Shown here piece by piece: positions 8,704-15,905 of a DNA stretch of 64,000 nt. Every line of letters starts with the position of its first letter. Positions within the stretch are counted from its first letter, which is position 1. The notes below the pieces were generated by a model that worked only from the letters and a program-made list of their open reading frames with translations, did not search any database and was not told where the DNA came from. Origin of the DNA: Anaerotruncus sp. (GTDB lineage Bacteria > Bacillota > Clostridia > Oscillospirales > Ruminococcaceae); assembly GCA_021770005.1 (NCBI GenBank), contig JAETRV010000003.1:1-64000 (forward strand), read 5' to 3'. The translations under genes and the position numbers were made by a program.

Positions 8704-9783
8704 TTAAAACTCTTTGGTCACCACGACCTTATCGCGGGTGATATCCTTCAAGGTGCGACAGCCGGTCATGCGCATGGCATTTTGCAGCTCCCAGACCAGT
8801 TTCTGAGTGTACAATTCGACACCGCGCGCCTCTCCGCCCTCGGCAACCACGATATACGGACGCCCAATCAGCACCGCATCTGCGCCCAATGCCAATGCCT
8901 TAAAGACATCCTCGCCATGGCGGAACCCGCCGTCAATAATCAGGAGCAGCTTGTCCCCGACCGCGTTCCGGATTTCCTCTAGCACCTCGATCGTTGCAAG
9001 CGACTGGTCCATTGTATTACCTGCGTGGTTGGAAATCACAATTCCCGTTGCGCCCGCTTCGACCGCTTTGAGCGCCCCCCGCGCACTCATGATCCCTTTG
9101 AGGATGAACGGTTTTTTGGTGATCGAAAAGATCTCCCGGAGCTGCTGTGCAGATTTGGGGTAGGTTTTCCCCTTGCCGTTGACCGAAAGATAAGCCAGGC
9201 CCACACAGTCGATGTCATGCCCGATCGCCATAACTCCCGCGTCCTCTGCCATCCGAATCTTTTCCCGGATGATCTCGGGCGACCAGGATTTGATTGCCGG
9301 GATGCCAACCCCACCATGCTCCCGTAGACAGCGCAGCGGCTCAGTGTAAGCACCCTCGCCCATCGTGTCAGGGGTCCAGCCAAAACAGCCGGCCGCCATC
9401 ACCCCATCGAGCAGCGCCTTGGTGAAATCGTAATCCCCTGAAAAGTGGGTGGAGGGATTGAAGCTGGAGACATGCCCATATGCGCCCGACATGATCGGTG
9501 CGCGGAACCGATGCCCAAACAGTTCGACCGAGCTGTCGATCTCGCTGCCGTCGCCGCCCTCGTAGATTGTGTCGTACACCAGACGAATCTGCTGTAATTT
9601 GTCGTAGTTGCGGATCGCCGACCCGGAGCGTTCGGTTGGGATCATCTTGCAGTTCTGGCTGTTGCAGATGCGGCAGGCGCGGCATTTTGGCATCATGTAC
9701 TGTCGGGCGTTCTGCATGACCCCTTCGAGCTCCTGCAAAACCTCTCTATAGTTCATCCTGTCCGCCGGACGTAGTGCTTCCAC
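8704..9783 (-). CDS. FMN-dependent alpha-hydroxy-acid oxidase-like protein with N-terminal Cys cluster
   Basis: TIM-barrel flavoprotein of 359 residues in the lactate/glycolate oxidase superfamily, which oxidises 2-hydroxy acids to 2-oxo acids. An N-terminal cluster Cys34, Cys37, Cys40, Cys45 (CxxCxxCxxxxC) resembles that of clostridial members and could bind a metal or FeS centre. The catalytic Lys229 (FILKG) and His253 are present. The usual SNHG[GA]RxLD motif reads SNHAGNTMD, so the carboxylate-binding Arg is Asn256. The FMN phosphate-binding region (IIDGGFRHGED, ALGADAVLIGRP) is intact. A GTG start with GAGG eight bases upstream is preferred over an ATG nine codons later. It is the first gene of the operon, 57 bases from the promoter. 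Confidence 0.85.
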   Translation of the reverse strand: MEALRPADRMNYREVLQELEGVMQNARQYMMPKCRACRICNSQNCKMIPTERSGSAIRNYDKLQQIRLVYDTIYEGGDGSEIDSSVELFGHRFRAPIMSGAYGHVSSFNPSTHFSGDYDFTKALLDGVMAAGCFGWTPDTMGEGAYTEPLRCLREHGGVGIPAIKSWSPEIIREKIRMAEDAGVMAIGHDIDCVGLAYLSVNGKGKTYPKSAQQLREIFSITKKPFILKGIMSARGALKAVEAGATGIVISNHAGNTMDQSLATIEVLEEIRNAVGDKLLLIIDGGFRHGEDVFKALALGADAVLIGRPYIVVAEGGEARGVELYTQKLVWELQNAMRMTGCRTLKDITRDKVVVTKEF

Positions 9784-9839
9784 AGTTCACACCTCGACTT
9801 TCTCAATGTTTGCGTATTTGACAACACTTGATGCTTTTT

Positions 9840-9868
9840 ATGATATATTATTATCAAAACTATTTCAA
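9840..9868 (-). promoter_or_regulatory. Promoter of the oxidase-amidase-importer operon
   Basis: On the minus strand TTGAAA (9863-9868) and TATCAT (9840-9845) are separated by 17 bases. An alternative -10 is TATATC two bases earlier. Transcription would start about 50 bases before the GTG start. Confidence 0.55.
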
Positions 9869-9928
9869 CCGTTAAGATAGACAAAAATAGATCGTTTTTT
9901 TCTACTTCGTCTCTTTTTTGTACTATTT

Positions 9929-9947
9929 ATACAAAATATTTTTGTAT
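9929..9947. promoter_or_regulatory. Candidate operator palindrome
   Basis: Seven-base inverted repeat ATACAAA/TTTGTAT around a five-base AT centre, placed between the two divergent promoters. Size and position suit a dimeric repressor or activator. In AT-rich DNA a chance match is possible. Confidence 0.4.
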
Positions 9948-9982
9948 TTTCCCCTATAAATCCGTTTTTTCTCAAAAAACGC

Positions 9983-10011
9983 TTGACTTATGATCCTCTG
10001 ATTGTTATCAT
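9983..10011 (+). promoter_or_regulatory. Promoter of the second lyase-epimerase pair
   Basis: TTGACT at 9983-9988 and TATCAT at 10006-10011 with a 17-base spacer. The predicted start of transcription is about 65 bases before the AAAGGAGG RBS and ATG at 10083. Confidence 0.6.
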
Positions 10012-10082
10012 TTATGTTAAAAGTAAAGATTTTTAGATCAATTTTCAATCAATTTGTGGATTCAAAAAAGGAGGTTTTTTCT

Positions 10083-10595
10083 ATGTCAATCCGTCAGATT
10101 CCAGTACAACCGCTCACGCAGGAGGCTTTTGCGCCCTATGGCACAGTGGTCGACCTGCCCGAAAAACCCGAAAACTACGAACTGCGTAGCTCCGATCGGT
10201 TTGACTTTTTCCCCAAGCTCTGCACCTACCAGTGTGATTCCGGTATCTTCCAAATTGGGATCTCCACGATCTATCAGCGCCCCTATCGGACAGTCAACAT
10301 GGAGCGGCATTATCATACACAGGAGCTGATGGTCCCGCTGACTAACCCTATTATCATCGTCTTTTCCAAGAACAAAGGGCTTGATCCACAGGAGGAACCG
10401 GACATCAACGAAGCCGAGGCGTTCCTCATCAATACCCAGCAAGGTGTTGTTGTGGATACCGGCGTCTGGCACTGGACTCCTATGCCGGTCGGCGGAGATT
10501 CCCGGATTATCTGTAGTTTCGCCGAGAACACCTCGCCAAATGATGTGGATGTACATAAATATCCGGCAGGCGAAGTGCTAGAAGTGCTGGTGTAA
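10083..10595 (+). CDS. Ureidoglycolate lyase-family protein (AllA-like), copy 2
   Basis: Cupin-like protein of 170 residues and a close paralogue of the product of 5110-5616. Over the aligned length most motif positions match, including EAFAPYGT, YQCDSGIFQIG, TVNMERH and VWHWTPMP. The start is the ATG behind AAAGGAGG; a longer frame opening 27 codons upstream starts within the promoter leader. It is the first gene of a two-gene transcript read away from the large operon, 18 bases before the epimerase gene. Family role: ureidoglycolate to glyoxylate and urea. The true substrate here is unproven. Confidence 0.78.
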   Translation: MSIRQIPVQPLTQEAFAPYGTVVDLPEKPENYELRSSDRFDFFPKLCTYQCDSGIFQIGISTIYQRPYRTVNMERHYHTQELMVPLTNPIIIVFSKNKGLDPQEEPDINEAEAFLINTQQGVVVDTGVWHWTPMPVGGDSRIICSFAENTSPNDVDVHKYPAGEVLEVLV

Positions 10596-10613
10596 CCACA
10601 GGAGGCGCTAAAA

Positions 10614-11456
10614 ATGAACGGTTCTCCCTTTCTGATCGGGGCAACGGTGGCAATGGGTGCGCCTGCGGGTTCCCCCTTCCCGATTGTCACCTCGGATTTT
10701 TACCAATCGATCGACTGGCTCTGTAAAAAAGGGTTCGACAGCATCGAACTGCACATCCGCACACCTAAACAGGTGGATGGCCCCCGTATAAAGGCGTATT
10801 GTGCAAAAAAGCCGATACAGATCTCTTCGATCGGTACCGGCATGGCCTATGGTATGGAGGGGTTGAGCATCACCAGTGCTGACCTATCGGTCCGCAAGGC
10901 AGCAATCCAGCGGCTGAAAGAACAGCTCGACCTGGGCGCGCTGCTTGGCTGTCCGGTCATCATCGGATCGATGCGCGGTCAGATCGGAGATGCGCAGACG
11001 TTTGAACAGGTGGATGCTTGGATGGTCGATTCGATGCGGGAACTCGCAGATTATGCGGAAAAGGTGGACGGCGAACTGGTCATCGAAGCGATCGACCGGT
11101 TTGAAACCAACTATCTCAAAACCGCGGATGACGTGCTTGGCCTAATCGACCGGGTCGGAAGCGGCCGGGTGTTGGTGCATCTGGACACCTTCCATATGAA
11201 TTTGGAGGAGCGGGACTGGCGCACCCCTATCCTGCACTGCGGGAAAAAGCTCGGGCATGTGCACGTAGCGGACAATACCCGCTATTATCCTGGTTGGGGC
11301 CTGATCGACTTCCGCCCCATCCTGTCCGCGCTCTCCGAGATCGGGTACCATCGCAGCCTGACCATCGAGTGTTTCCCTGTGCCGGATGGCTATACTGCCG
11401 CCGAGCGGGGACTTCGACATCTGCGCGCACTGATCGAAGCTTCCTATAAAGACTGA
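10614..11456 (+). CDS. Sugar phosphate isomerase/epimerase-like TIM-barrel protein (AP endonuclease 2 / xylose isomerase-like fold)
   Basis: Soluble TIM-barrel protein of 280 residues. The four expected metal ligands can be seen: Glu158 (VIEAIDR), Asp191 (HLDTFH), His217 (HVHVAD) and Glu252 (IECFP). This matches the D-tagatose 3-epimerase / hydroxypyruvate isomerase family. HVADNTRYYPGWGLIDF is typical of the family. A GGAGG RBS lies nine bases upstream of the ATG. Hydroxypyruvate isomerase or tartronate-semialdehyde chemistry would fit a glyoxylate-producing pathway, but epimerisation of a sugar is equally possible. Confidence 0.82.
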   Translation: MNGSPFLIGATVAMGAPAGSPFPIVTSDFYQSIDWLCKKGFDSIELHIRTPKQVDGPRIKAYCAKKPIQISSIGTGMAYGMEGLSITSADLSVRKAAIQRLKEQLDLGALLGCPVIIGSMRGQIGDAQTFEQVDAWMVDSMRELADYAEKVDGELVIEAIDRFETNYLKTADDVLGLIDRVGSGRVLVHLDTFHMNLEERDWRTPILHCGKKLGHVHVADNTRYYPGWGLIDFRPILSALSEIGYHRSLTIECFPVPDGYTAAERGLRHLRALIEASYKD

Positions 11457-11495
11457 CCTGCTCCTCACCTGCTGGCCCGCCAGTCATTATAAAAA

Positions 11496-11526
11496 ACGAG
11501 CATGACGGATGATCCGTCATGCTCGT
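11496..11526 (+). terminator. Strong terminator after the epimerase gene
   Basis: A 14-base perfect stem ACGAGCATGACGGA / TCCGTCATGCTCGT with a three-base loop. It is preceded by A6 and followed by TTTTC, and could also work for minus-strand transcripts. Confidence 0.85.
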
Positions 11527-11598
11527 TTTCGGTTTTACTCGATTTTTTGCTGACGCCTCATCGGCAGTTTTTCTGGTGAATTACCGCGAAGCGGCAAG

Positions 11599-11630
11599 AG
11601 GGGGGCTTTTTACAAGAAAAAAGCCCCCCT
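11599..11630 (-). terminator. Terminator after the DUF3810 gene; repeated hairpin
   Basis: The stem AGGGGGGCTTTTT / AAAAAAGCCCCCCT has an ACAAG loop and lies about 20 bases beyond the minus-strand stop codon. It is one of five similar hairpins (see 14714, 27792, 32173, 46752). Confidence 0.7.
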
Positions 11631-11651
11631 GAAAAGATGCTGAACAGGCTT

Positions 11652-12845
11652 TTAAAGCTGGTGAGAATTCGCGGAAACCGCATCCTGCCGCGCCCGGTAA
11701 TCGGCGAGCAGGAGGTCGACCATCCGGCCATAACTCTGCACCCCGTCCGACTGGTTGTTCACCCGCAGATAGGTGTTGTTTACCGCCGTGGAAACCTCGG
11801 CGACCGGGCCTTCAAAGCGTGCCCAATAGGCGTTATTATCGGCAAAATCGAGGTGCACCCCCTCAGACATGAGCTGGTTGACCTCCATAAACGCGTCATA
11901 ATCCACCTCATACAGGCGGTTGATCGAATGTACAAGCGCAAGCATGATGCCGCTGTACTGAAAGTCCACCGAATCACTCCGGCGGCAGGCGAGATAACCG
12001 ATAAAATTGGCCTCGTCTTCCCGCATGAACCCGCGGGAATGTGCCAGCTCGTGGCACATGGTCGCCGGGATGTTGTAATCGGGTGCGGCAATATTGATGT
12101 TTGCCTCAAAGGTGTAGGGGGTAAAAATGCCGGTGATTTGCAGCATCGACATCCACCACGAATTCAAAACCGGTTTCGGGGTGATAGGCAGGTCGGGCAA
12201 TACCTCGTACTCTACCGCCAGCCGTCCAAACGCCTCCTGTGCCTGTCTGGCGGTTTGGAAGCTGCTGCTTTGCAGCTGCATCACCCCATTTTCGCCGATC
12301 TGCACCTGTTCCCGCAGCGCGTTTGCCTGTAGGGTCAGCTCGGTGCAGAGCGCCGCCAGCTCATCCGGCGGGGACTCCCGCACATCCAGCCCGCTGAAGG
12401 CAGCGAATTCCGGGCGGTAATAGTTCAGCCCGCAGAGCAGGACAAACGCGAATAAAAGGCAGCAGAGCAGTTTGATGACCCGCTCGAGGAGCAGCCCCAG
12501 GCCCAGCGATTCCTCCGGCTGGAGCAGGCTGCGCCGGACACGGAATTTATGTATCAGGCTCCAGAGGGCCAGCACAACACAGGCCGCAAGCGCGGCACAA
12601 ACCAACAGCTCGAGCAGGGAGAACGGCAAAAATGAGGTCAGCCTGCCGAGCGTCCGGGCAAAACAGGGGTAGACCCGGCTGGAATAGAGCGATTCAGTGA
12701 GTGCCGGATCCGAGCGCGCGAGGAGGACCATCCCTGCGGAGAGCGGGAGCAGCAACAGAATCCACCAGCGTTTCAGACGGTCCCGGAGCCGGGGGCGCGG
12801 ACGGTCCCGCAGTACCGGCTGAATGACCGGGACTGGCTGGATCAT
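11652..12845 (-). CDS. DUF3810 domain-containing membrane protein with HELAH zinc-protease motif
   Basis: Protein of 397 residues. A basic N-terminus is followed by three hydrophobic segments: WWILLLLPLSAGMVLLA, a stretch near LPFSLLELLVCAALAACVVL, and LLCCLLFAFVLLCGL. A soluble C-terminal part contains MCHELAHSRGF near residue 250, followed by REDEANFIGYLA. This is the HExxH metalloprotease signature with a downstream Glu candidate ligand, as in DUF3810. The substrate is unknown. Its start overlaps the stop of the aldo/keto reductase gene by four bases (ATGA), so the two are co-translated. Confidence 0.82.
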   Translation of the reverse strand: MIQPVPVIQPVLRDRPRPRLRDRLKRWWILLLLPLSAGMVLLARSDPALTESLYSSRVYPCFARTLGRLTSFLPFSLLELLVCAALAACVVLALWSLIHKFRVRRSLLQPEESLGLGLLLERVIKLLCCLLFAFVLLCGLNYYRPEFAAFSGLDVRESPPDELAALCTELTLQANALREQVQIGENGVMQLQSSSFQTARQAQEAFGRLAVEYEVLPDLPITPKPVLNSWWMSMLQITGIFTPYTFEANINIAAPDYNIPATMCHELAHSRGFMREDEANFIGYLACRRSDSVDFQYSGIMLALVHSINRLYEVDYDAFMEVNQLMSEGVHLDFADNNAYWARFEGPVAEVSTAVNNTYLRVNNQSDGVQSYGRMVDLLLADYRARQDAVSANSHQL

Positions 12846-13810
12846 CGGGTCAATGCGGAGATGGTTTCCGCATCCAGCGTCAGGTCACAGGAGGACATGC
12901 TGTCCTCGAGCTGCGCGACGGTGGAACAGCCGATAATCGCCGCGCTTTCCACCGGATTGGAGGTCAAAAACGCAAGCGCGACCGCAGCCGCCGACTGTCC
13001 GCTCGTTTCACAGACCGCTTTTACCCGCTCGAGCCGCGCGCGGTTGACCGGATTGTCGTACCGAAGCCGGAACCGTTCACGCAATGGCTGCCCGGCGAGC
13101 ATCTTGGTAAAATAGCCGCCCCCCTGCGGCGCAAACCCCATCACCGGAATCCGGTTGGCGAGATATCCGGCGTATTCGGTTTCGTTCATGCAGACGATGG
13201 TTGGGTCGTTCCAGCCGGCAGGATCGGACCAAGCCAGCCCCCACTGGATTTGGGAGATGGTGATAGGGATGCGCCCGTGGGCCTTGGCATAGGCGTTTGC
13301 TTCTTCAATCCGGCTGGTGGTCCAGTTGGAGACCCCCAGCGCGCGGAGCTTTCCTGCCCGTACCTGTTCATCCATCAGGTCGATGATTTCGCCTACCGGC
13401 ATGGCGGGATTATCCCGGTGCAGAAAATACACGTCAACATGATCCACGCCGAGCTGCTCAAGGCTGGTGTGCAGCTCGGTCTCGACCACCTCTTTGCAGA
13501 GACGGCTTTTGGTCAGCGCCGCGCGGTCGGGGTGTGCGCCTTTGGTCACAAGCACGACATCCTTGCGGTTGCCGCGGGCTTTCATCCAGCGTCCCACAAC
13601 CCCCTCGCTCAGGGCCGGGCTTTCGGGCTCCGGGCCGACCTTGCCATAGATACGCGCGGTATCAATCGTATTGCCGCCTAGTTCTAGGTAACGGTCCATC
13701 AGCGCAAACGCGGTATCTTCGGGGATATCGGTGCCAAAATAGTCCGCACCTTTGACGATCTTTGACATCCGGAGCGTTCCGTCAACCGTCTTCACATCCA
13801 TAAATTTCAT
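12842..13810 (-). CDS. Aldo/keto reductase family oxidoreductase
   Basis: NAD(P)H-dependent TIM-barrel reductase of 322 residues. Family signs are GNTIDTARIYG near residue 50, VLVTKGAHP, the long stretch with LGVDHVDVYFLHRD, and LGVSNW. The catalytic Tyr (ARIYG), Asp (IDTA), Lys (TKGA) and His (LHRD) positions are all present. The ATG at 13810 has GGGAGG upstream and lies about 60 bases after a consensus promoter; the longer frame would start upstream of that promoter. The physiological aldehyde or ketone is unknown. Confidence 0.88.
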   Translation of the reverse strand: MKFMDVKTVDGTLRMSKIVKGADYFGTDIPEDTAFALMDRYLELGGNTIDTARIYGKVGPEPESPALSEGVVGRWMKARGNRKDVVLVTKGAHPDRAALTKSRLCKEVVETELHTSLEQLGVDHVDVYFLHRDNPAMPVGEIIDLMDEQVRAGKLRALGVSNWTTSRIEEANAYAKAHGRIPITISQIQWGLAWSDPAGWNDPTIVCMNETEYAGYLANRIPVMGFAPQGGGYFTKMLAGQPLRERFRLRYDNPVNRARLERVKAVCETSGQSAAAVALAFLTSNPVESAAIIGCSTVAQLEDSMSSCDLTLDAETISALTR

Positions 13811-13876
13811 CTCAAAACCTCCCATCTCCGGGGGACCTTCCGATGGCCCACCCGCTTCCCTTTTCCGTATAATCCT

Positions 13877-13905
13877 ATTATAAGGTTTCCTCCACGGTTT
13901 GACAA
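13877..13905 (-). promoter_or_regulatory. Promoter of the aldo/keto reductase-DUF3810 operon
   Basis: On the minus strand TTGTCA (13900-13905), 17 bases, TATAAT (13877-13882). This position rules out the longer upstream start of the reductase frame. Confidence 0.8.
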
Positions 13906-14000
13906 GCGGCTGTCCTGCGAAAATTCCGAAAAGGTTTTCCATATCTTCGCCCAAAAAATTACAGTTTCAGGGCAGCCTTGGCAGACAGTAAAAAGCGCCC

Positions 14001-14029
14001 TTGTCAGGCGCAGAGAAAAACGTTAAAAT
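14001..14029 (+). promoter_or_regulatory. Promoter of tag
   Basis: TTGTCA at 14001-14006, 17 bases, TAAAAT at 14024-14029. It supports translation from the ATG at 14061 rather than from a codon inside the promoter. Confidence 0.75.
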
Positions 14030-14060
14030 AGGGGAAAAAGGGACAAGGAGGCCGTCAGGG

Positions 14061-14639
14061 ATGGAATGGCTGGACGGAAAGGCCCGGTGCTGCTGGGCAA
14101 ACCCTAAGAACGAGCGGTATATCCGCTATCACGACGAGGAATGGGGTATCCCCGTATACGACGACCGGAAGCTGTTTGAGATGTTGATTTTGGAGGGGTT
14201 TCAGGCCGGGCTCTCATGGGAATGTGTCCTGAATAAACGGGACGCGTTCCGGCGCGCATTTGACGGCTTTGACCCGGAAAAGGTCTGTTCCTATGGGCAG
14301 GAAAAGTTGGAAGCGCTCCAAGCCGACCCGGGAATCGTCCGCAACCGGCTGAAAATTCGGGCGGCGGTGACCAACGCCCAGGTCTTTCTCGCCATCCAGA
14401 AGGAGTTCGGCCGCTTTTCGGACTACCTTTGGCAGTGGACAGAGGGCCGGGTGATCCACGAGGCCGGGAAAAGCAGCTCCCCATTGTCCGACGCCCTCTC
14501 CCGGGACCTGAAACAGCGGGGAATGAAATTTGTGGGCACCACCATCCTCTACGCCTATTTGCAGGCAGTGGGTGTGATCTGTTCCCATGAAGAAGGTTGT
14601 TTCCTGAAACATGTGAAGGGCAACCATTCTGTGGATTGA
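14061..14639 (+). CDS. tag: DNA-3-methyladenine glycosylase I
   Basis: Base-excision repair enzyme that removes 3-methyladenine from alkylated DNA; 192 residues, the usual size. The N-terminus RCCWANPKNERYIRYHDEEWG is diagnostic, with the conserved C-W-x(5)-Y-x-x-Y-H-D-x-E-W pattern. LFEMLILEGFQAGLSWE, the catalytic region, is intact. Further on are the expected FVGTTILYAYLQAVG and a C-terminal Cys/His pair for the structural zinc. The ATG at 14061 has AAGGAGG nine bases upstream and its own promoter. It is a single-gene unit. Confidence 0.95.
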   Translation: MEWLDGKARCCWANPKNERYIRYHDEEWGIPVYDDRKLFEMLILEGFQAGLSWECVLNKRDAFRRAFDGFDPEKVCSYGQEKLEALQADPGIVRNRLKIRAAVTNAQVFLAIQKEFGRFSDYLWQWTEGRVIHEAGKSSSPLSDALSRDLKQRGMKFVGTTILYAYLQAVGVICSHEEGCFLKHVKGNHSVD

Positions 14640-14647
14640 TGCCGGCA

Positions 14648-14688
14648 TTGTTGTTTCCAAAATTTTGTGATATAATTTGTGATATAAT
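14648..14688 (+). promoter_or_regulatory. Promoter of femX-decarboxylase pair with duplicated -10 box
   Basis: TTGTTG (14648-14653), 17 bases, TATAAT (14671-14676). The 12-base unit TTGTGATATAAT is perfectly repeated in tandem (14665-14676 and 14677-14688), giving a second TATAAT 12 bases downstream. Confidence 0.6.
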
Positions 14689-14713
14689 ATGCATAGGGTC
14701 TGTTCTGTTTTTT

Positions 14714-14749
14714 GCAGGGGGCTTTTTGCTTTGCAAAATCCCCGCCTGC
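14714..14749. repeat. Dispersed GCAGGGGGCTTTTT hairpin
   Basis: Inverted repeat GCAGGGGGCTTTTTG / CAAAATCCCCGCCTGC, a decayed member of the hairpin family also seen at 11599, 27792, 32173 and 46752. It lies in the leader between the promoter and the femX-like gene and may attenuate transcription. Confidence 0.5.
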
Positions 14750-14852
14750 CGCCGCGGCGCGCACAGGCCAACCGGCGCGAAATGCCAGCCCTCGGGCCGG
14801 GGCAAAAAACGAGTAAGGTTTAGAAAACAGCCCCTGATTTAGGAGAAAGAAC

Positions 14853-15905
14853 ATGGAGATTTTAAAACCCGAGCAATATAGTGAATATGAGGCGTTTGTC
14901 AGCACCCATCCCAACGGGGAGTTTACCCAGAGCATCAACTGGCAGAAGGTCAAAAACAACTGGGGATTCGAGGCGGTCGTCTCGCGGGACGCTCAAGGAA
15001 AGATTGTCGGATCGATGGGGGTGCTGGTCCAGCGCATCCCATTGATCGGCACCTCGTTCCTCTATGCGCCCCGCGGCCCGGTCTGCGACCTGCATGACCG
15101 CGACGTGCTTTCGGACCTCAAAGCGGGCGCAGACCAGCTCGCCCGGAAATACAACGCGCATATGCTCAAGATCGACCCCAATGTCCCGATGAGCGATACC
15201 CGGTTTATCGAGATTGCCAAGGGACTGGGATTCCGGCAGAGCTACGGCCCGGACGGGTTTGAAGGAATCCAGGCGCGGTTCAACTACCGGCTCTATCTAA
15301 ACGGGCGCACCGAGGACGAGCTATTCGCCAATCTGACCCAGAAAACCCGCTACAACTGCCGGGTAGCGATGAAAAAAGGGGTGAAAATTCGGGTGGTCGG
15401 CAAGGAGTATCTGGACGAGTTTGTGCGGATCATGCAGACGACCGGGGAACGGGATGGGTTCAATACCCGCCCAAAAGCCTACTTTGAGCGGATGCTCGAC
15501 GCACTGGGGGAGCATGTGCGGATGTATATGGGATTCTACCAGGACCAGCCGATCTGCGGCGCGATTACCACCAATTATGCAGGGAAAACCTGCTATGTCT
15601 ACGGCGCGTCGGATAACGTCTACCGCAACGTCATGCCCAACTACCTGATCCAGTGGGAGATGATCAAATGGGCGGTGGAGACCGGCTGCACCGTTTATGA
15701 TTTCCAAGGGGTCAGCGGGAACCTGGACGAGAATGCGCATATGTATGGTCTTTACCGATTCAAGCGGGGGTTCAACGGTTCCCTGGACGAGCTGGCGGGG
15801 GAGTTTGACTATCTCTATCAGCCGCTCAAAACCAAGATGGTAAACCACGCAATCGCTCTCAATGGAAAGCTGGGCGAGCTCAAGCGGAGGCTGAAACGAG
15901 GATGA
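14853..15905 (+). CDS. FemAB-family peptidoglycan aminoacyltransferase (FemX-like)
   Basis: Predicted transferase of 350 residues that adds an amino acid from aminoacyl-tRNA to the side chain of lipid II or a related precursor at the membrane. Typical features are GEFTQSINWQKVKNNWGFEAVV at the N-terminus, LYAPRGPVCDL near residue 70, LTQKTRYNCRVAMKKGV in the middle and YDFQGVSG near the C-terminus. These correspond to the two GNAT-like domains of the family. RBS AGGAG lies nine bases upstream. It overlaps the following decarboxylase gene by four bases, which points to a common role in wall precursor or amino acid supply. Confidence 0.87.
   Translation: MEILKPEQYSEYEAFVSTHPNGEFTQSINWQKVKNNWGFEAVVSRDAQGKIVGSMGVLVQRIPLIGTSFLYAPRGPVCDLHDRDVLSDLKAGADQLARKYNAHMLKIDPNVPMSDTRFIEIAKGLGFRQSYGPDGFEGIQARFNYRLYLNGRTEDELFANLTQKTRYNCRVAMKKGVKIRVVGKEYLDEFVRIMQTTGERDGFNTRPKAYFERMLDALGEHVRMYMGFYQDQPICGAITTNYAGKTCYVYGASDNVYRNVMPNYLIQWEMIKWAVETGCTVYDFQGVSGNLDENAHMYGLYRFKRGFNGSLDELAGEFDYLYQPLKTKMVNHAIALNGKLGELKRRLKRG

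Larger units (their letters stand above)
9784..10082. promoter_or_regulatory. AT-rich divergent regulatory region between the two catabolic transcripts
   Basis: The 299-base region is much richer in A/T than its surroundings and holds no ORF. It contains a promoter for each direction (9840-9868 minus, 9983-10011 plus). A palindrome ATACAAA-ATATT-TTTGTAT lies at 9929-9947 between them. Symmetric TGATA-N6-TATCA lies at the minus -10 region. No regulator gene is adjacent, so the controlling protein must lie elsewhere. Confidence 0.6.

Noticed and set aside
14640..14852. Possible small RNA or riboswitch in the femX leader
   Set aside because: The structure seen is explained by decayed members of the dispersed hairpin families; no conserved RNA motif recognised.
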